A stretch of DNA of 64,000 nt, taken from Limnothrix sp. CACIAM 69d (GTDB lineage: Bacteria > Cyanobacteriota > Cyanobacteriia > CACIAM-69d). Where the stretch lies: NCBI GenBank assembly GCA_001913845.2, contig MKGP02000063.1, positions 62,001 to 126,000 of the forward strand, in the 5' to 3' direction. Position numbers and translations under genes: made by a program. The notes beneath the pieces were generated by a model. The model did no database searches, was not told the origin of the DNA, and saw only the letters and a program-made list of their open reading frames with translations. This document shows positions 18,001 through 24,262 of this stretch, in pieces. The stretch's first letter is position 1, and each line of letters begins with the position of its first letter.

Positions 18001-18416
18001 CGCCGTCTTTGCCCCGCCACCCTCAGCACCATGAGTTGGTGATGCGCGGATCGGAGCTGATTGCCGAGCAGACCAAGACTGTGCCGGGGACACTGGGTAA
18101 CAAGCGCAGTGCAGCGGCGCGGACTTACGATCGCCTGTTGGCATACGCCCAACAGGTGCGCGAAACGACACCGTTGCTAGCGATGGGGACAGAATGGGAA
18201 AGCCTGGAACGGGCGATCGAGGAAATTAACCAACATTCCTTGAAGCAAAATGCGATCGCGCGTCTAAATCGAGAACTCAAGGCGGGAATTAGTGATGAGC
18301 AGTTGGCAAAACTGGTGATATTCCTGCGAGAGCATGACGCACTTTGTGTCATCAATCTAGATGAACGTCGAGATGGGGCACGGATTATCTGCTCAATGGG
18401 ATTATTTAGGGGTTAG
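15030..18416 (+). CDS. PLD-like domain + SNF2-family helicase, anti-phage type
   Basis: 1128 residues from the ATG at 15030. Residues 1-230 form a phospholipase-D-like module: FCVGYFNLRGW, then HAKLYLIYRCD (H139, K141) and VGSSNLTLSGL, a single HKD-type half-site with a shifted aspartate. A SNF2/RapA-type helicase follows: Walker A GDVVGLGKTLVG (K283), DEAH-box variant LIDESHNLRN (D350), LLTATPYNKT, and in the second lobe KVLIFTQFADTARYL, VATDVLSEGQNLQ and LIQRAGRVDRIGQ. The remainder is helical with no assignment. Such PLD-SNF2 fusions occur in defence islands, and here two DUF29 genes and an Eco57I-type methylase follow on the same strand. The likely role is ATP-driven translocation on DNA coupled to cleavage. 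Motifs are clear; the defence role is inferred from context. Confidence 0.82.
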   Translation: MSSIYDNINQPILPELQHYLKQSYRADFCVGYFNLRGWRQIDADIEQFERGEGQTCRLLVGMYRLPKEELRQALAIGVEPERIDQGQAIRLQTLMAQEFRQQLTYGAPSAADEEGLQRLRRQLLTGKLQVKLFLRHPLHAKLYLIYRCDRATPIISYVGSSNLTLSGLRSQGELNVEVVDRDDTSKLEQWFEERWDDRFCLDITEQLAEIIDESWAGRSLKPYFIYLKIAYHLSQEARDGLSQYRAPASFGLLPFQEAAVQIAAHHVSKRNGVIIGDVVGLGKTLVGTAIAHLCEEDYGTSTLIICPKNLESMWQGYIDRYGLRGKVVPMSRVIQELPNIPARFRLVLIDESHNLRNQEGKRYQAIKDYIEQSGSRCILLTATPYNKTYLDLSAQLRLFLQPDADLGIKPEAYIRSIGGEMQFRRKHNTSPVRSLLAFEQSPEPEDWQQLMSRYMVRRTRSFIKNTYAKRDGERFYLEFADGRRSYLPIRRPRTVRFTVGEPQSDPYARLYSDRVVDVINALNLPRYGLGIYQDPKPKQLPTDEEQKLLANLSYAGQRLMGFCRTNLFKRLESSGAAFVQSLERHILRNYVYLHAIDHDLPLPIGTQDAALLDEVGNDEDLPLSQDWEASEEMTETLDTADALDEEGIKPQQNFAQRAAEIYHLYREQYSRRFKWIRANLFRSELRYNLQQDAAALIGILQLAGNWNPSLDGKLGALVALLQQQHPTEKVLIFTQFADTARYLARALAAQGIQKVGSATGQSADPTTLAWRFSPISNQKDIPETDQLRVLVATDVLSEGQNLQDCAIILNYDLPWAIIRLIQRAGRVDRIGQQAEEILCYSFLPAEGVERLINLRGRLRDRLNENQEVVGTDEAFFEDEQAQEMLLNLYNERSGVLDEVDEGEVDLTSEALQIWQSAIDANPALKGMIEKLPDVVYATREHEPTGADPEGVLLYLRTDGGTDALAWVDKDGNSVTQSQMRILRMARCSIDTPSLPRHPQHHELVMRGSELIAEQTKTVPGTLGNKRSAAARTYDRLLAYAQQVRETTPLLAMGTEWESLERAIEEINQHSLKQNAIARLNRELKAGISDEQLAKLVIFLREHDALCVINLDERRDGARIICSMGLFRG

Positions 18417-18493
18417 CCTAGAGTAATCCTGGCAGGCTGAAGAGCATTACATTAGAGCATTAAACTGTTGAATATTCCCAAGGAGATTCACCA

Positions 18494-18973
18494 ATGTTTC
18501 CGACCCAAAATCTCAACCTCCTCTATGACCAAGATATTTTGCTGTGGGCAGAAGATACAGTTGCCAAACTAAGAGCGAGGGACTTCGAGCACCTCGATCT
18601 TGAACATTTGATTGAAGAGGTAGAAGCATTGGGAATTTCGCAAAAAAAGGAGCTGATTAGCCGCCTGATTGTTTTATTAGAACACCTGTTGAAGCGGTTG
18701 TATGTCAACTTGCCCCATGACTATAACGGATGGGAGCGAACGATTCGGACGCAGCGAGGAGAGCTGGAAGTTTTGTTGGATGCTGTTCCTAGCCTCAGTG
18801 GTCGATGGGAACTCAGCTTTGATAAAGCTTGGCAAATTGCTCTAAAAAATACGCGAAAGGAATATCCAAAAATTCCCTTTCCGGCAGAATGGCCCTATGA
18901 TCGCTCGATCGAGTCAATCTTAAATCACGACGTGTGGCTAGAAGCATCCGAAGAACCTGAAGAATCCGAATAA
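18494..18973 (+). CDS. DUF29 family protein, first of a pair
   Basis: 159 residues, all-helical DUF29 pattern: LLYDQDILLWAEDTVAKLRA, then LDLEHLIEEVEALGISQKKEL, LIVLLEHLLKRLY and GWERTIRTQRGELEVLL. A good ribosome binding site (AAGGAG, 9 nt) precedes the ATG. DUF29 proteins are abundant in cyanobacteria, often in several copies near mobile or defence genes, and have no settled function. It lies 77 nt after the PLD-SNF2 gene and 7 nt before a second DUF29 gene, so all three are probably one transcript. The paralogues share motifs but are clearly diverged. No catalytic residues or signals are visible. Confidence 0.85.
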   Translation: MFPTQNLNLLYDQDILLWAEDTVAKLRARDFEHLDLEHLIEEVEALGISQKKELISRLIVLLEHLLKRLYVNLPHDYNGWERTIRTQRGELEVLLDAVPSLSGRWELSFDKAWQIALKNTRKEYPKIPFPAEWPYDRSIESILNHDVWLEASEEPEESE

Positions 18974-18980
18974 AACAAAG

Positions 18981-19427
18981 ATGTCATCTAATCTTTATGA
19001 AGCCGATTTCTATGCCTGGACACTAGAACAATCTAGGTTGCTCAAGGCGGGAGACCTCACACATCTGGATGTTGTGAACTTGGTAGAGGAAATTGAGTCT
19101 TTGGGAAAACAGCAGCGCCAGGAGCTGAGAAACCGGCTGGGAATTTTGATTGGGCATCTGTTGAAGTGGAACTACCAACCCGACAAGCGCAGTAAAAGCT
19201 GGCGAGTGACGATCCGTGAGCAACGGCGAGAAATTTTGCAACTCTTGAAGGAAAATCCTAGCCTAAAGCCCTATTTAATAGAGGCGATCACCTTGGCTCA
19301 CAAGTCTGGGTTAGACTTGGTGGTTAAGGAAACCCCTTTAGATGACGAAGATTTACCCGAAGATTGTCCTTACAGCGCCGAGCAACTGTTTGATCCTGAC
19401 TTTCCGGTTGACTTAAACCTGACCTGA
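18981..19427 (+). CDS. DUF29 family protein, second of a pair
   Basis: 148 residues. It shows the same DUF29 layout as its upstream neighbour: YEADFYAWTLEQSRLLKAGDL, VVNLVEEIESLGKQQRQELRN, LIGHLLKWNYQP and SWRVTIREQRREILQLL, with an acidic C-terminal tail ending PDFPVDLNLT. It starts only 7 nt after the previous stop and ends 11 nt before the next ATG, so it is embedded in the cassette. Function is unknown. Two unlike DUF29 copies between a helicase and a methylase may have a joint role in the system or be passengers; the sequence does not decide. Confidence 0.83.
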   Translation: MSSNLYEADFYAWTLEQSRLLKAGDLTHLDVVNLVEEIESLGKQQRQELRNRLGILIGHLLKWNYQPDKRSKSWRVTIREQRREILQLLKENPSLKPYLIEAITLAHKSGLDLVVKETPLDDEDLPEDCPYSAEQLFDPDFPVDLNLT

Positions 19428-19438
19428 GCTAAAAGGCC

Positions 19439-19843
19439 ATGCCGCTCCATCGCCAACGCGCCCAAAAGTATCTCCAGCAGTTTGATTTTGAGTCTTTGTT
19501 CATTGAAGAACTGGGCTGGGATGGGGTCGATCGCGTCATGCTGCCCTTCGAGATGGACGGCGAATATTTTGAGGTGGTTTCCATTGCCCAAAAGCGTGGC
19601 TTTACAGTCTTTAAGTGCATCACGGCTGAGATTCCAGCCCGTCCCATTCGGGTGAAACTCGATCGACAGTTGACGGATTACAGCAAATCGCACCTGTTGG
19701 TGTTTGGGGATGAGGGCAAAACGCAGCAGGAATGGTTGTGGCTGAAGCCAGAAATTAAGCAGGGCAAAAGTAAAAGGGAAAAGGAAAAAGTACAGAGACA
19801 GGGACATCGACAAGGGCAGTGCGATCGCACTCCTATAAGGTGA
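19439..19843 (+). CDS. N-terminal piece of the Eco57I-type restriction/methylase protein (frame-separated)
   Basis: 134 residues: MPLHRQRAQKYLQQFDFESL, then FIEELGWDGVDRVMLPF, IAQKRGFTVFKC, and DYSKSHLLVFGDEGKTQQEW. This pattern is what I expect at the N-terminus of the long cyanobacterial Eco57I-type restriction-modification proteins, directly before the QNPEALLQKLEAL region that opens the next frame. The reading frame switches between the two pieces. From 19762 the sequence becomes a purine-rich repeat (KQGKSKREKEKVQ), and both frames are open over 19774-19843. A repeat-associated frameshift has therefore probably split one gene, unless the two pieces now work as separate proteins or frameshifting occurs. 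A weak ribosome binding site (AAAAGG) precedes the ATG. Confidence 0.72.
   Translation: MPLHRQRAQKYLQQFDFESLFIEELGWDGVDRVMLPFEMDGEYFEVVSIAQKRGFTVFKCITAEIPARPIRVKLDRQLTDYSKSHLLVFGDEGKTQQEWLWLKPEIKQGKSKREKEKVQRQGHRQGQCDRTPIR
19762..19790 (+). repeat. purine-rich short repeat inside the split methylase gene
   Basis: GGCAAAAGTAAAAGGGAAAA and the next few bases match the (A)nGG/GT(A)n repeat family seen at 21050, 22782, 22991 and 23448. It lies exactly at the frame change between the two pieces of the methylase gene. Confidence 0.75.
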
Positions 19844-22800
19844 GCCAAAATCCTGAAGCCTTGCTGCAAAAGCTAGAGGCGCTGATTGTCGATTTAAGGG
19901 AAGAAGGCAATCTAACCCATGTGGATGTGGCCCAAAAGGTCAAACAGGGGTTTGATATTGATCGGGTAACGAAGCAATTCTTTCAAGATTTTGAGGGATT
20001 GCACCAGACGTTTTGCTTAGCGATCGAGGGAATCGATTCAGAGAGTGATCGCCGTTGGTATGCGTCGGTGTTGCTGAATCGGCTGATGTTCGTCTATTTC
20101 TTGCAGCGGCGCTACTTTCTAGACAATCAAGATGCGCTGTACTTACAAAATAAATTGCAATTTTGCCAGCAGGAAGGCAGAAATTTTTATGAGTTTCTGA
20201 AGGAATTATTTTTTGTTGGATTTGCAGAACCGGAATATCTACGCGATCCAGAGATTCAGAAACGCTTAGGCAAGATTTGTTATCTGAATGGGGGCTTGTT
20301 TTTACGTCATGCCGTTGAGCAGAAATATGATCAAATTCAGATCAACGATCGCGCTTTTTCGCAGGTTTTTGATCTGTTTGCTCGCTATTCCTGGCATCTG
20401 GACGATCGCCCCGACAAAGACCCCCTCGAAATTAACCCCGATGTGTTGGGCTATATTTTCGAGAAATACATTAACCAAAAAGAGTTTGGGGCATACTACA
20501 CCCGGCCGGAAATTACTGAGTATCTTTGCGATCGCACGATCAATAAATTGGTGCTCGATCGGGTCAATGGTCTAGGCTATGCCTTCGATGATTTGGGGGC
20601 ATTGCTCGGGGGCTTGGATGCGGCTCTCTGTCAGGCACTGCTCAATGAGATTTTACCAACCCTAACGCTGCTCGATCCGGCCTGTGGGTCGGGGGCTTTT
20701 TTGGTGGCGGCGATGAAAACCTTGATTGGGATTTATCAACGGGTGGTCGAGCGAGCAACGGGGTTTGCGGATCAGCCGGGGATTGCTCAATGGTTGAATG
20801 AATCGGCTCGACATCCTTCGTTGGAGTACTACATCAAGAAGCGGATTATTACCGACAATCTCTATGGTGTAGACATCATGGAGGAAGCAACGGAAATTGC
20901 CAAGTTGCGGCTGTTTTTAGCGTTGGTTTCTTCAGCAAAAACGGTTAATGATTTGGAGCCTTTGCCGAATATTGATTTCAATATTATGGCGGGCAATTCG
21001 CTGATTGGGTTGATTCGGGTTGATGCGGAAGGGTTTGATCATTTAAGTCAAAAGGAAAAAGGTAAAGGGCAACAGGCAAGGCTCATTGATCCGGTGCAAG
21101 GGAATCTGTTGGGGCCGACGGTGGTTCAGGGCAACTTGTTGCAGGGGTTGGCGGCTTCGGAGTATCAGCAAATTTTGGAGGACAAAAACCGCAGCATTGC
21201 TCTTTATAAAAAACACGCTTTTCAGCAAGCGGATGCGGAATTGCCGCAGGAAACTCGCCTGTTGCAGTTGCGTGACCACATCGATAAGCTGAACCGGGAG
21301 TCGCAAAGGAAGCTGAATCAGTTGTTGTTGGATGAGTTTAGTCAGCGGTTGGGGATTAAGTATGAGCAAGCCCAATTGGTGGGAAAACCCCAAAAGCGGC
21401 TGTTAACTATTGCGGATATTGATGCTTTAGAGCCGTTTCACTGGGGCTACCATTTTGATCGGGTGTTTGCGCAGGGTGGGTTTGATGCGATTATTGCGAA
21501 TCCACCTTACGAAACCTTTAAGCCTCAAGCCAAAGAGTTTTTTGCGTATTACAGCGATCTTGTCCAAAAGAAAAAGATGGACATTAAAGCATTTGAAAAA
21601 GAACAGAAGAAACTGCTGCAAGATCCAGAAATTGCTCAGGCTTGGTGTGAGTATCAAAGCCAATTTCCCCACGTTAGCAGCTACTTCCGTTCTACAGAAC
21701 AATACAAAAATCAAATATCAATTGTTAATGGTAAAAAAGCTGGAACAGATATCAATCTCTATAAACTTTTTTTAGAGCAATGTCTTAATTTGTTGCGCAC
21801 TAGCGGTCGTTGTGGAATTATTATCCCTTCAGGTATTTACACAGATCTGGGTGCTAAACAACTCCGTGAAGTGTTGTTTTCTCAAACAGCATTAGACACG
21901 TTGTTTGGTCTGTCAAATGAAAAATTCATTTTTGAAGGCGTACATCATAGCTTTAAATTTGCATTGCTAACATTCGAGAAAGGAAAACAAACTGAGGCAT
22001 TTAATGCAGCTTTTCGGATTAATCCTAGAGAAGCAATTAGAACTAACGAATTATCAAAATTTCTTTACGATACCAATCAACAACTTCGATTATCAGTATC
22101 ACTTGTGCGGCAATTGTCGCCCGATTCGCTGTCGGTGATGGAGTTTAAGCAGCCGATCGATATTGCAATTGCCCAAAAGATGCTTAAATTTCCCTTACTG
22201 GCCGAAAAGATTGATGGCAAGTGGAACTTTGTATTATGGCGAGAACTTGATCGAGGAAATGATGCAAATATATTTCAAACTGAATGCACAGAAGGTTCTC
22301 TACCGCTCTTTACTGGTAGGATGTTCAATCAATTTTGCCTTACAGGTGAAACAGCACCTTACTGGGTTCAAGAAAATCTAGGTCGAAAAGTGCTGATTGG
22401 AAAGAGTACAGATGAGAATCAAAAACTCAACTATGAGCAATATCGTTGGGTTCACCGTCGTATTGCCCGTAATACAGATTCTCGTACCCTGATCACAACC
22501 ATTTCGCCTCGCAAGGTATTTTGTGACAATAATAGCACAACTATAGATCTAAGAAAATCCAAAATTTCACTTAAAGAAATGATTCTTCTCTGCTCAGTGT
22601 GTAATTCCTTTGTGGTTGACTGGTTGCTGCGTCAAAAGATAACCACTACGCTAAACATGTTTTACATTTATCAACTTCCTGTTCCTCGACTTCAAGAAGG
22701 TGACCAATGGTTTGCTGAAATCGTAGAACGCGCTGCCAAACTGATCTGCACTACCCCCGAATTTGACGACCTGCTGGAAGAAGTAAAAAGTAAAAAGGCG

Positions 22801-22995
22801 AAAGGTAAAAGTGCGGAGATTGTCGGGGTGACGGATGAGGCAGAGCGGGCGAAATTGCGAGCCGAACTCGATGGCATCATTGCCCACCTGTATGACTTAA
22901 CCGAAGCAGAATTTACCCATATCCTCAGCACCTTCCCGATCGTCCCCGACCCCGTGAAACAAGCCGCCCTCAATGCTTACCGCGAGTTAAGTTAA
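19819..22995 (+). CDS. Eco57I-type N6-adenine DNA methylase / restriction-modification protein (main part)
   Basis: Up to 1058 residues from a GTG at 19819; the true start may lie in the frame of the upstream piece. Residues 1-260 are helical (SQNPEALLQKLEAL, VTKQFFQDFEGLHQTF, WYASVLLNRLMFVYFLQRR). FGAYYTRPEITEYLCD precedes the methylase core with LLDPACGSGAFLVAAM (D286 on), NLYGVDIMEEATEIAKLRL, NIMAGNSLIG and NPPYE (561-565). A target-recognition region follows with ETAPYWVQENLGRKVLIGK, then NMFYIYQLPVPRL. This fits Eco57I/TaqI-class proteins that join methylation with a helicase or nuclease partner; the PLD-SNF2 gene upstream may be that partner. Lysine-rich inserts SQKEKGKGQQ and EVKSKKAKGKS correspond to purine-rich repeats inserted in frame. 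Catalytic motifs are intact. Confidence 0.85.
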   Translation: MRSHSYKVSQNPEALLQKLEALIVDLREEGNLTHVDVAQKVKQGFDIDRVTKQFFQDFEGLHQTFCLAIEGIDSESDRRWYASVLLNRLMFVYFLQRRYFLDNQDALYLQNKLQFCQQEGRNFYEFLKELFFVGFAEPEYLRDPEIQKRLGKICYLNGGLFLRHAVEQKYDQIQINDRAFSQVFDLFARYSWHLDDRPDKDPLEINPDVLGYIFEKYINQKEFGAYYTRPEITEYLCDRTINKLVLDRVNGLGYAFDDLGALLGGLDAALCQALLNEILPTLTLLDPACGSGAFLVAAMKTLIGIYQRVVERATGFADQPGIAQWLNESARHPSLEYYIKKRIITDNLYGVDIMEEATEIAKLRLFLALVSSAKTVNDLEPLPNIDFNIMAGNSLIGLIRVDAEGFDHLSQKEKGKGQQARLIDPVQGNLLGPTVVQGNLLQGLAASEYQQILEDKNRSIALYKKHAFQQADAELPQETRLLQLRDHIDKLNRESQRKLNQLLLDEFSQRLGIKYEQAQLVGKPQKRLLTIADIDALEPFHWGYHFDRVFAQGGFDAIIANPPYETFKPQAKEFFAYYSDLVQKKKMDIKAFEKEQKKLLQDPEIAQAWCEYQSQFPHVSSYFRSTEQYKNQISIVNGKKAGTDINLYKLFLEQCLNLLRTSGRCGIIIPSGIYTDLGAKQLREVLFSQTALDTLFGLSNEKFIFEGVHHSFKFALLTFEKGKQTEAFNAAFRINPREAIRTNELSKFLYDTNQQLRLSVSLVRQLSPDSLSVMEFKQPIDIAIAQKMLKFPLLAEKIDGKWNFVLWRELDRGNDANIFQTECTEGSLPLFTGRMFNQFCLTGETAPYWVQENLGRKVLIGKSTDENQKLNYEQYRWVHRRIARNTDSRTLITTISPRKVFCDNNSTTIDLRKSKISLKEMILLCSVCNSFVVDWLLRQKITTTLNMFYIYQLPVPRLQEGDQWFAEIVERAAKLICTTPEFDDLLEEVKSKKAKGKSAEIVGVTDEAERAKLRAELDGIIAHLYDLTEAEFTHILSTFPIVPDPVKQAALNAYRELS
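21050..21070 (+). repeat. purine-rich repeat, in-frame insertion in methylase gene
   Basis: AAAAGGAAAAAGGTAAAGGG, translated as KEKGKGQ between the methylase core and its DNA-recognition part. It belongs to the same repeat family as 19762. Confidence 0.6.
22782..22811 (+). repeat. purine-rich repeat, in-frame insertion near the methylase C-terminus
   Basis: AGTAAAAAGTAAAAAGGCGA followed by AAGGTAAAAG, translated as EVKSKKAKGKS. It belongs to the same family as 19762 and 22991. Confidence 0.6.
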
Positions 22996-23036
22996 AAGTA
23001 AAAGGGCAAAAGTAAAAAGTGAGGAGAAAAGAAAGA
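22991..23036 (+). repeat. purine-rich repeat at the end of the methylase gene
   Basis: GTTAAAAGTAAAAGGGCAAA and AGTAAAAAGTGAGGAGAAAA, starting within the methylase stop codon. Complementary pyrimidine-rich tracts at 23083-23114 allow a large hairpin upstream of the four-helix-bundle gene. Confidence 0.65.
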
Positions 23037-23082
23037 AACGAGATGTAAATGATGATTAATTATGAAAGCAAAGAGTCTACTA

Positions 23083-23114
23083 TTACTTTTGCCTTTCACC
23101 TTTTTACTTTTGCC
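23083..23114 (-). repeat. inverted copy of the purine-rich repeat
   Basis: TTACTTTTGCCTTTCACCTT and TTTACTTTTGCC immediately precede the ATG at 23115. This is the reverse complement of the repeat type at 22991. Reading it as coding gives FAFHLFTFA, which is why the longer frame starting at 23049 was not accepted. Confidence 0.65.
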
Positions 23115-23459
23115 ATGAAAGATATACGGGAGAGGGCATTTGAGTTCGCGGTGCGAATTGTAAAAGTCTGCCAGTTCTTGGATGAAAAGCCCGGAGTCAG
23201 TAGAACGTTGAGCAAGCAACTGCTGCGCTCTGGAACTTCCATTGGTGCCAATTTGGAAGAAGCTCAGGCGGGACAGAGTAAGGCAGATTTTATCAGCAAA
23301 AATTCGATTGCTCTCAAAGAAGCTCGCGAAACCCACTACTGGCTGAAATTACTTAGCGCCACAGGTATTCTTCCTGAAAACCGCATCATGGCCCTTCAAT
23401 CTGAAGCAGAAGAAATCATGAAAATCATTGGAGCAATTATTACTTCAAGTAAAAAGTGA
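23115..23459 (+). CDS. four-helix-bundle protein (23S rRNA intervening-sequence / S23 type)
   Basis: 114 residues from the ATG at 23115: MKDIRERAFEFAVRIVKVCQ, SRTLSKQLLRSGTSIGANLEEA, SKADFISKNSIALKEARET and YWLKLLSATGILPE. The block SGTSIGANLEEAQAGQSKADF is the family hallmark. Members form pentameric four-helix bundles and include proteins encoded by rRNA intervening sequences and the Avd accessory proteins of diversity-generating retroelements. Neither an rRNA gene nor a reverse transcriptase is present here, so the role is unknown. Purine-rich repeats flank it on both sides in opposite orientations, suggesting a small mobile or repeat-associated unit. Its last codons (SSKK) run into the downstream repeat. 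Confidence 0.85.
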   Translation: MKDIRERAFEFAVRIVKVCQFLDEKPGVSRTLSKQLLRSGTSIGANLEEAQAGQSKADFISKNSIALKEARETHYWLKLLSATGILPENRIMALQSEAEEIMKIIGAIITSSKK

Positions 23460-23509
23460 AAAGGAAAAAGGCAAATGATTTAAGTAAAAGGTAAAAAGGG
23501 AAAAGGAAA
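23448..23509 (+). repeat. long purine-rich repeat after the four-helix-bundle gene
   Basis: Two runs: AGTAAAAAGTGAAAAGGAAA and, after ATGATTTA, AGTAAAAGGTAAAAAGGGAA. They face the inverted tract at 23545-23582 and can pair with it. Confidence 0.7.
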
Positions 23510-23544
23510 TAACAACACGAGAGCAAATTTATTTTGTGCTCATT

Positions 23545-23582
23545 CTCCTTTCGCCTTTTGCCTTTTCCCTTTTTCCTTTCTT
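23545..23582 (-). repeat. inverted purine-rich repeat before the ankyrin gene
   Basis: TCTCCTTTCGCCTTTTGCCT followed by TTTCCCTTTTTCCTTTC on the plus strand, the reverse complement of the repeat type at 23448. The pair could form a long hairpin that ends transcription of the cassette. Confidence 0.7.
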
Positions 23583-23600
23583 AAAGCAGGTCGATCGCCC

Positions 23601-24122
23601 ATGGGTCGTGGTCTCATTCGTCGAGCACATAGCTACATTCAACGCGGCAATCGGAAGCGGCTGCGGTTTTTGTTGGGCAAACATCCCGAGCTGTATCAGT
23701 CTGCTGAAGCCAGCCTGCTGGACTACGCCATTTGGCACAACCGATCGATGGTGACTTGGTTGCTCGATCGGGGTGCGCCCGTGGATGGCCCGCCCGGTAA
23801 CTTTGGCTGCACCCCTCTGCTCAATGTTGTGGTTGAAGGGGACTTGCCGATGGTCGATTTGTTGTTGCGACGGGGGGCCGACCCCAACGCCGTCACGGAT
23901 GATTCGGAAACGCCTCTTGGGTTTGCCGTGGCTTGGCGACAGGCCGGCGCGATCGGCCGCTTGTTGGCGGCCGGAGCCGACCCCAACCGGATCGGTGACC
24001 ATGGCCCCGACTTCACCCATCTGGATCTGGCACTGTTGATGGATTGGCCCGAGGGAGCGGAACGCTTGCGGGCGGCCGGAGCGAAGCGGTTTTCGGAGTT
24101 GGCGGACAGTCCGGAACCCTAG
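23601..24122 (+). CDS. ankyrin-repeat protein
   Basis: 173 residues with about four ankyrin-type units. The clearest are LLDYAIWHNRSMVTWLLDRG, CTPLLNVVVEGDLPMVDLLL followed by RRGADPNAVTDDSETPLGFAV, and IGRLLAAGADPNRIGDHGPD. The repeats give a helical stack used for protein-protein binding; the partner is unknown. The N-terminus is arginine-rich (MGRGLIRRAHSYIQRGNRKR) without a signal peptide, so it is cytoplasmic. Base composition returns here to the GC-rich, HIP1-containing chromosomal type, so the defence cassette probably ends at the purine-rich repeats just upstream. Function beyond binding cannot be given. Confidence 0.85.
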   Translation: MGRGLIRRAHSYIQRGNRKRLRFLLGKHPELYQSAEASLLDYAIWHNRSMVTWLLDRGAPVDGPPGNFGCTPLLNVVVEGDLPMVDLLLRRGADPNAVTDDSETPLGFAVAWRQAGAIGRLLAAGADPNRIGDHGPDFTHLDLALLMDWPEGAERLRAAGAKRFSELADSPEP

Positions 24123-24189
24123 TGGCGCGGCTGCTTTAACGTGATAGGCCAAGCCAACTGACTGTTATCGCCCCCAAACCGTTAGGCAG

Positions 24190-24209
24190 CAGGGGGCTTT
24201 AGCCTCTTG
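24190..24209. repeat. palindromic repeat copy e (imperfect)
   Basis: CAGGGGGCTTTAGCCTCTTG, three changes from the perfect copy at 2446, followed by TTACCACGACT, similar to the context of copy d. It lies between the convergent ankyrin and lipoprotein genes, 68 nt after the ankyrin stop. Confidence 0.5.
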
Positions 24210-24262
24210 TTACCACGACTGCCTTTGCCGCTTTGACCCAATACATTAAGCCTGTCGCGCGA

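Noticed and set aside
15030-22995. Complete DISARM or BREX system
   Set aside because: Helicase, PLD and methylase functions are present, but no drmA/drmB, pglZ, brxC or brxL-like protein can be recognised in the window.
23049-23114. Longer start for the four-helix-bundle protein
   Set aside because: The extra N-terminal residues are translated from an inverted purine-rich repeat; family members start near MKDIRERAF.
23115-23459. Diversity-generating retroelement, because the four-helix-bundle protein resembles Avd
   Set aside because: No reverse transcriptase, template repeat or variable repeat with adenine-specific differences was found nearby; the fold alone is widespread.
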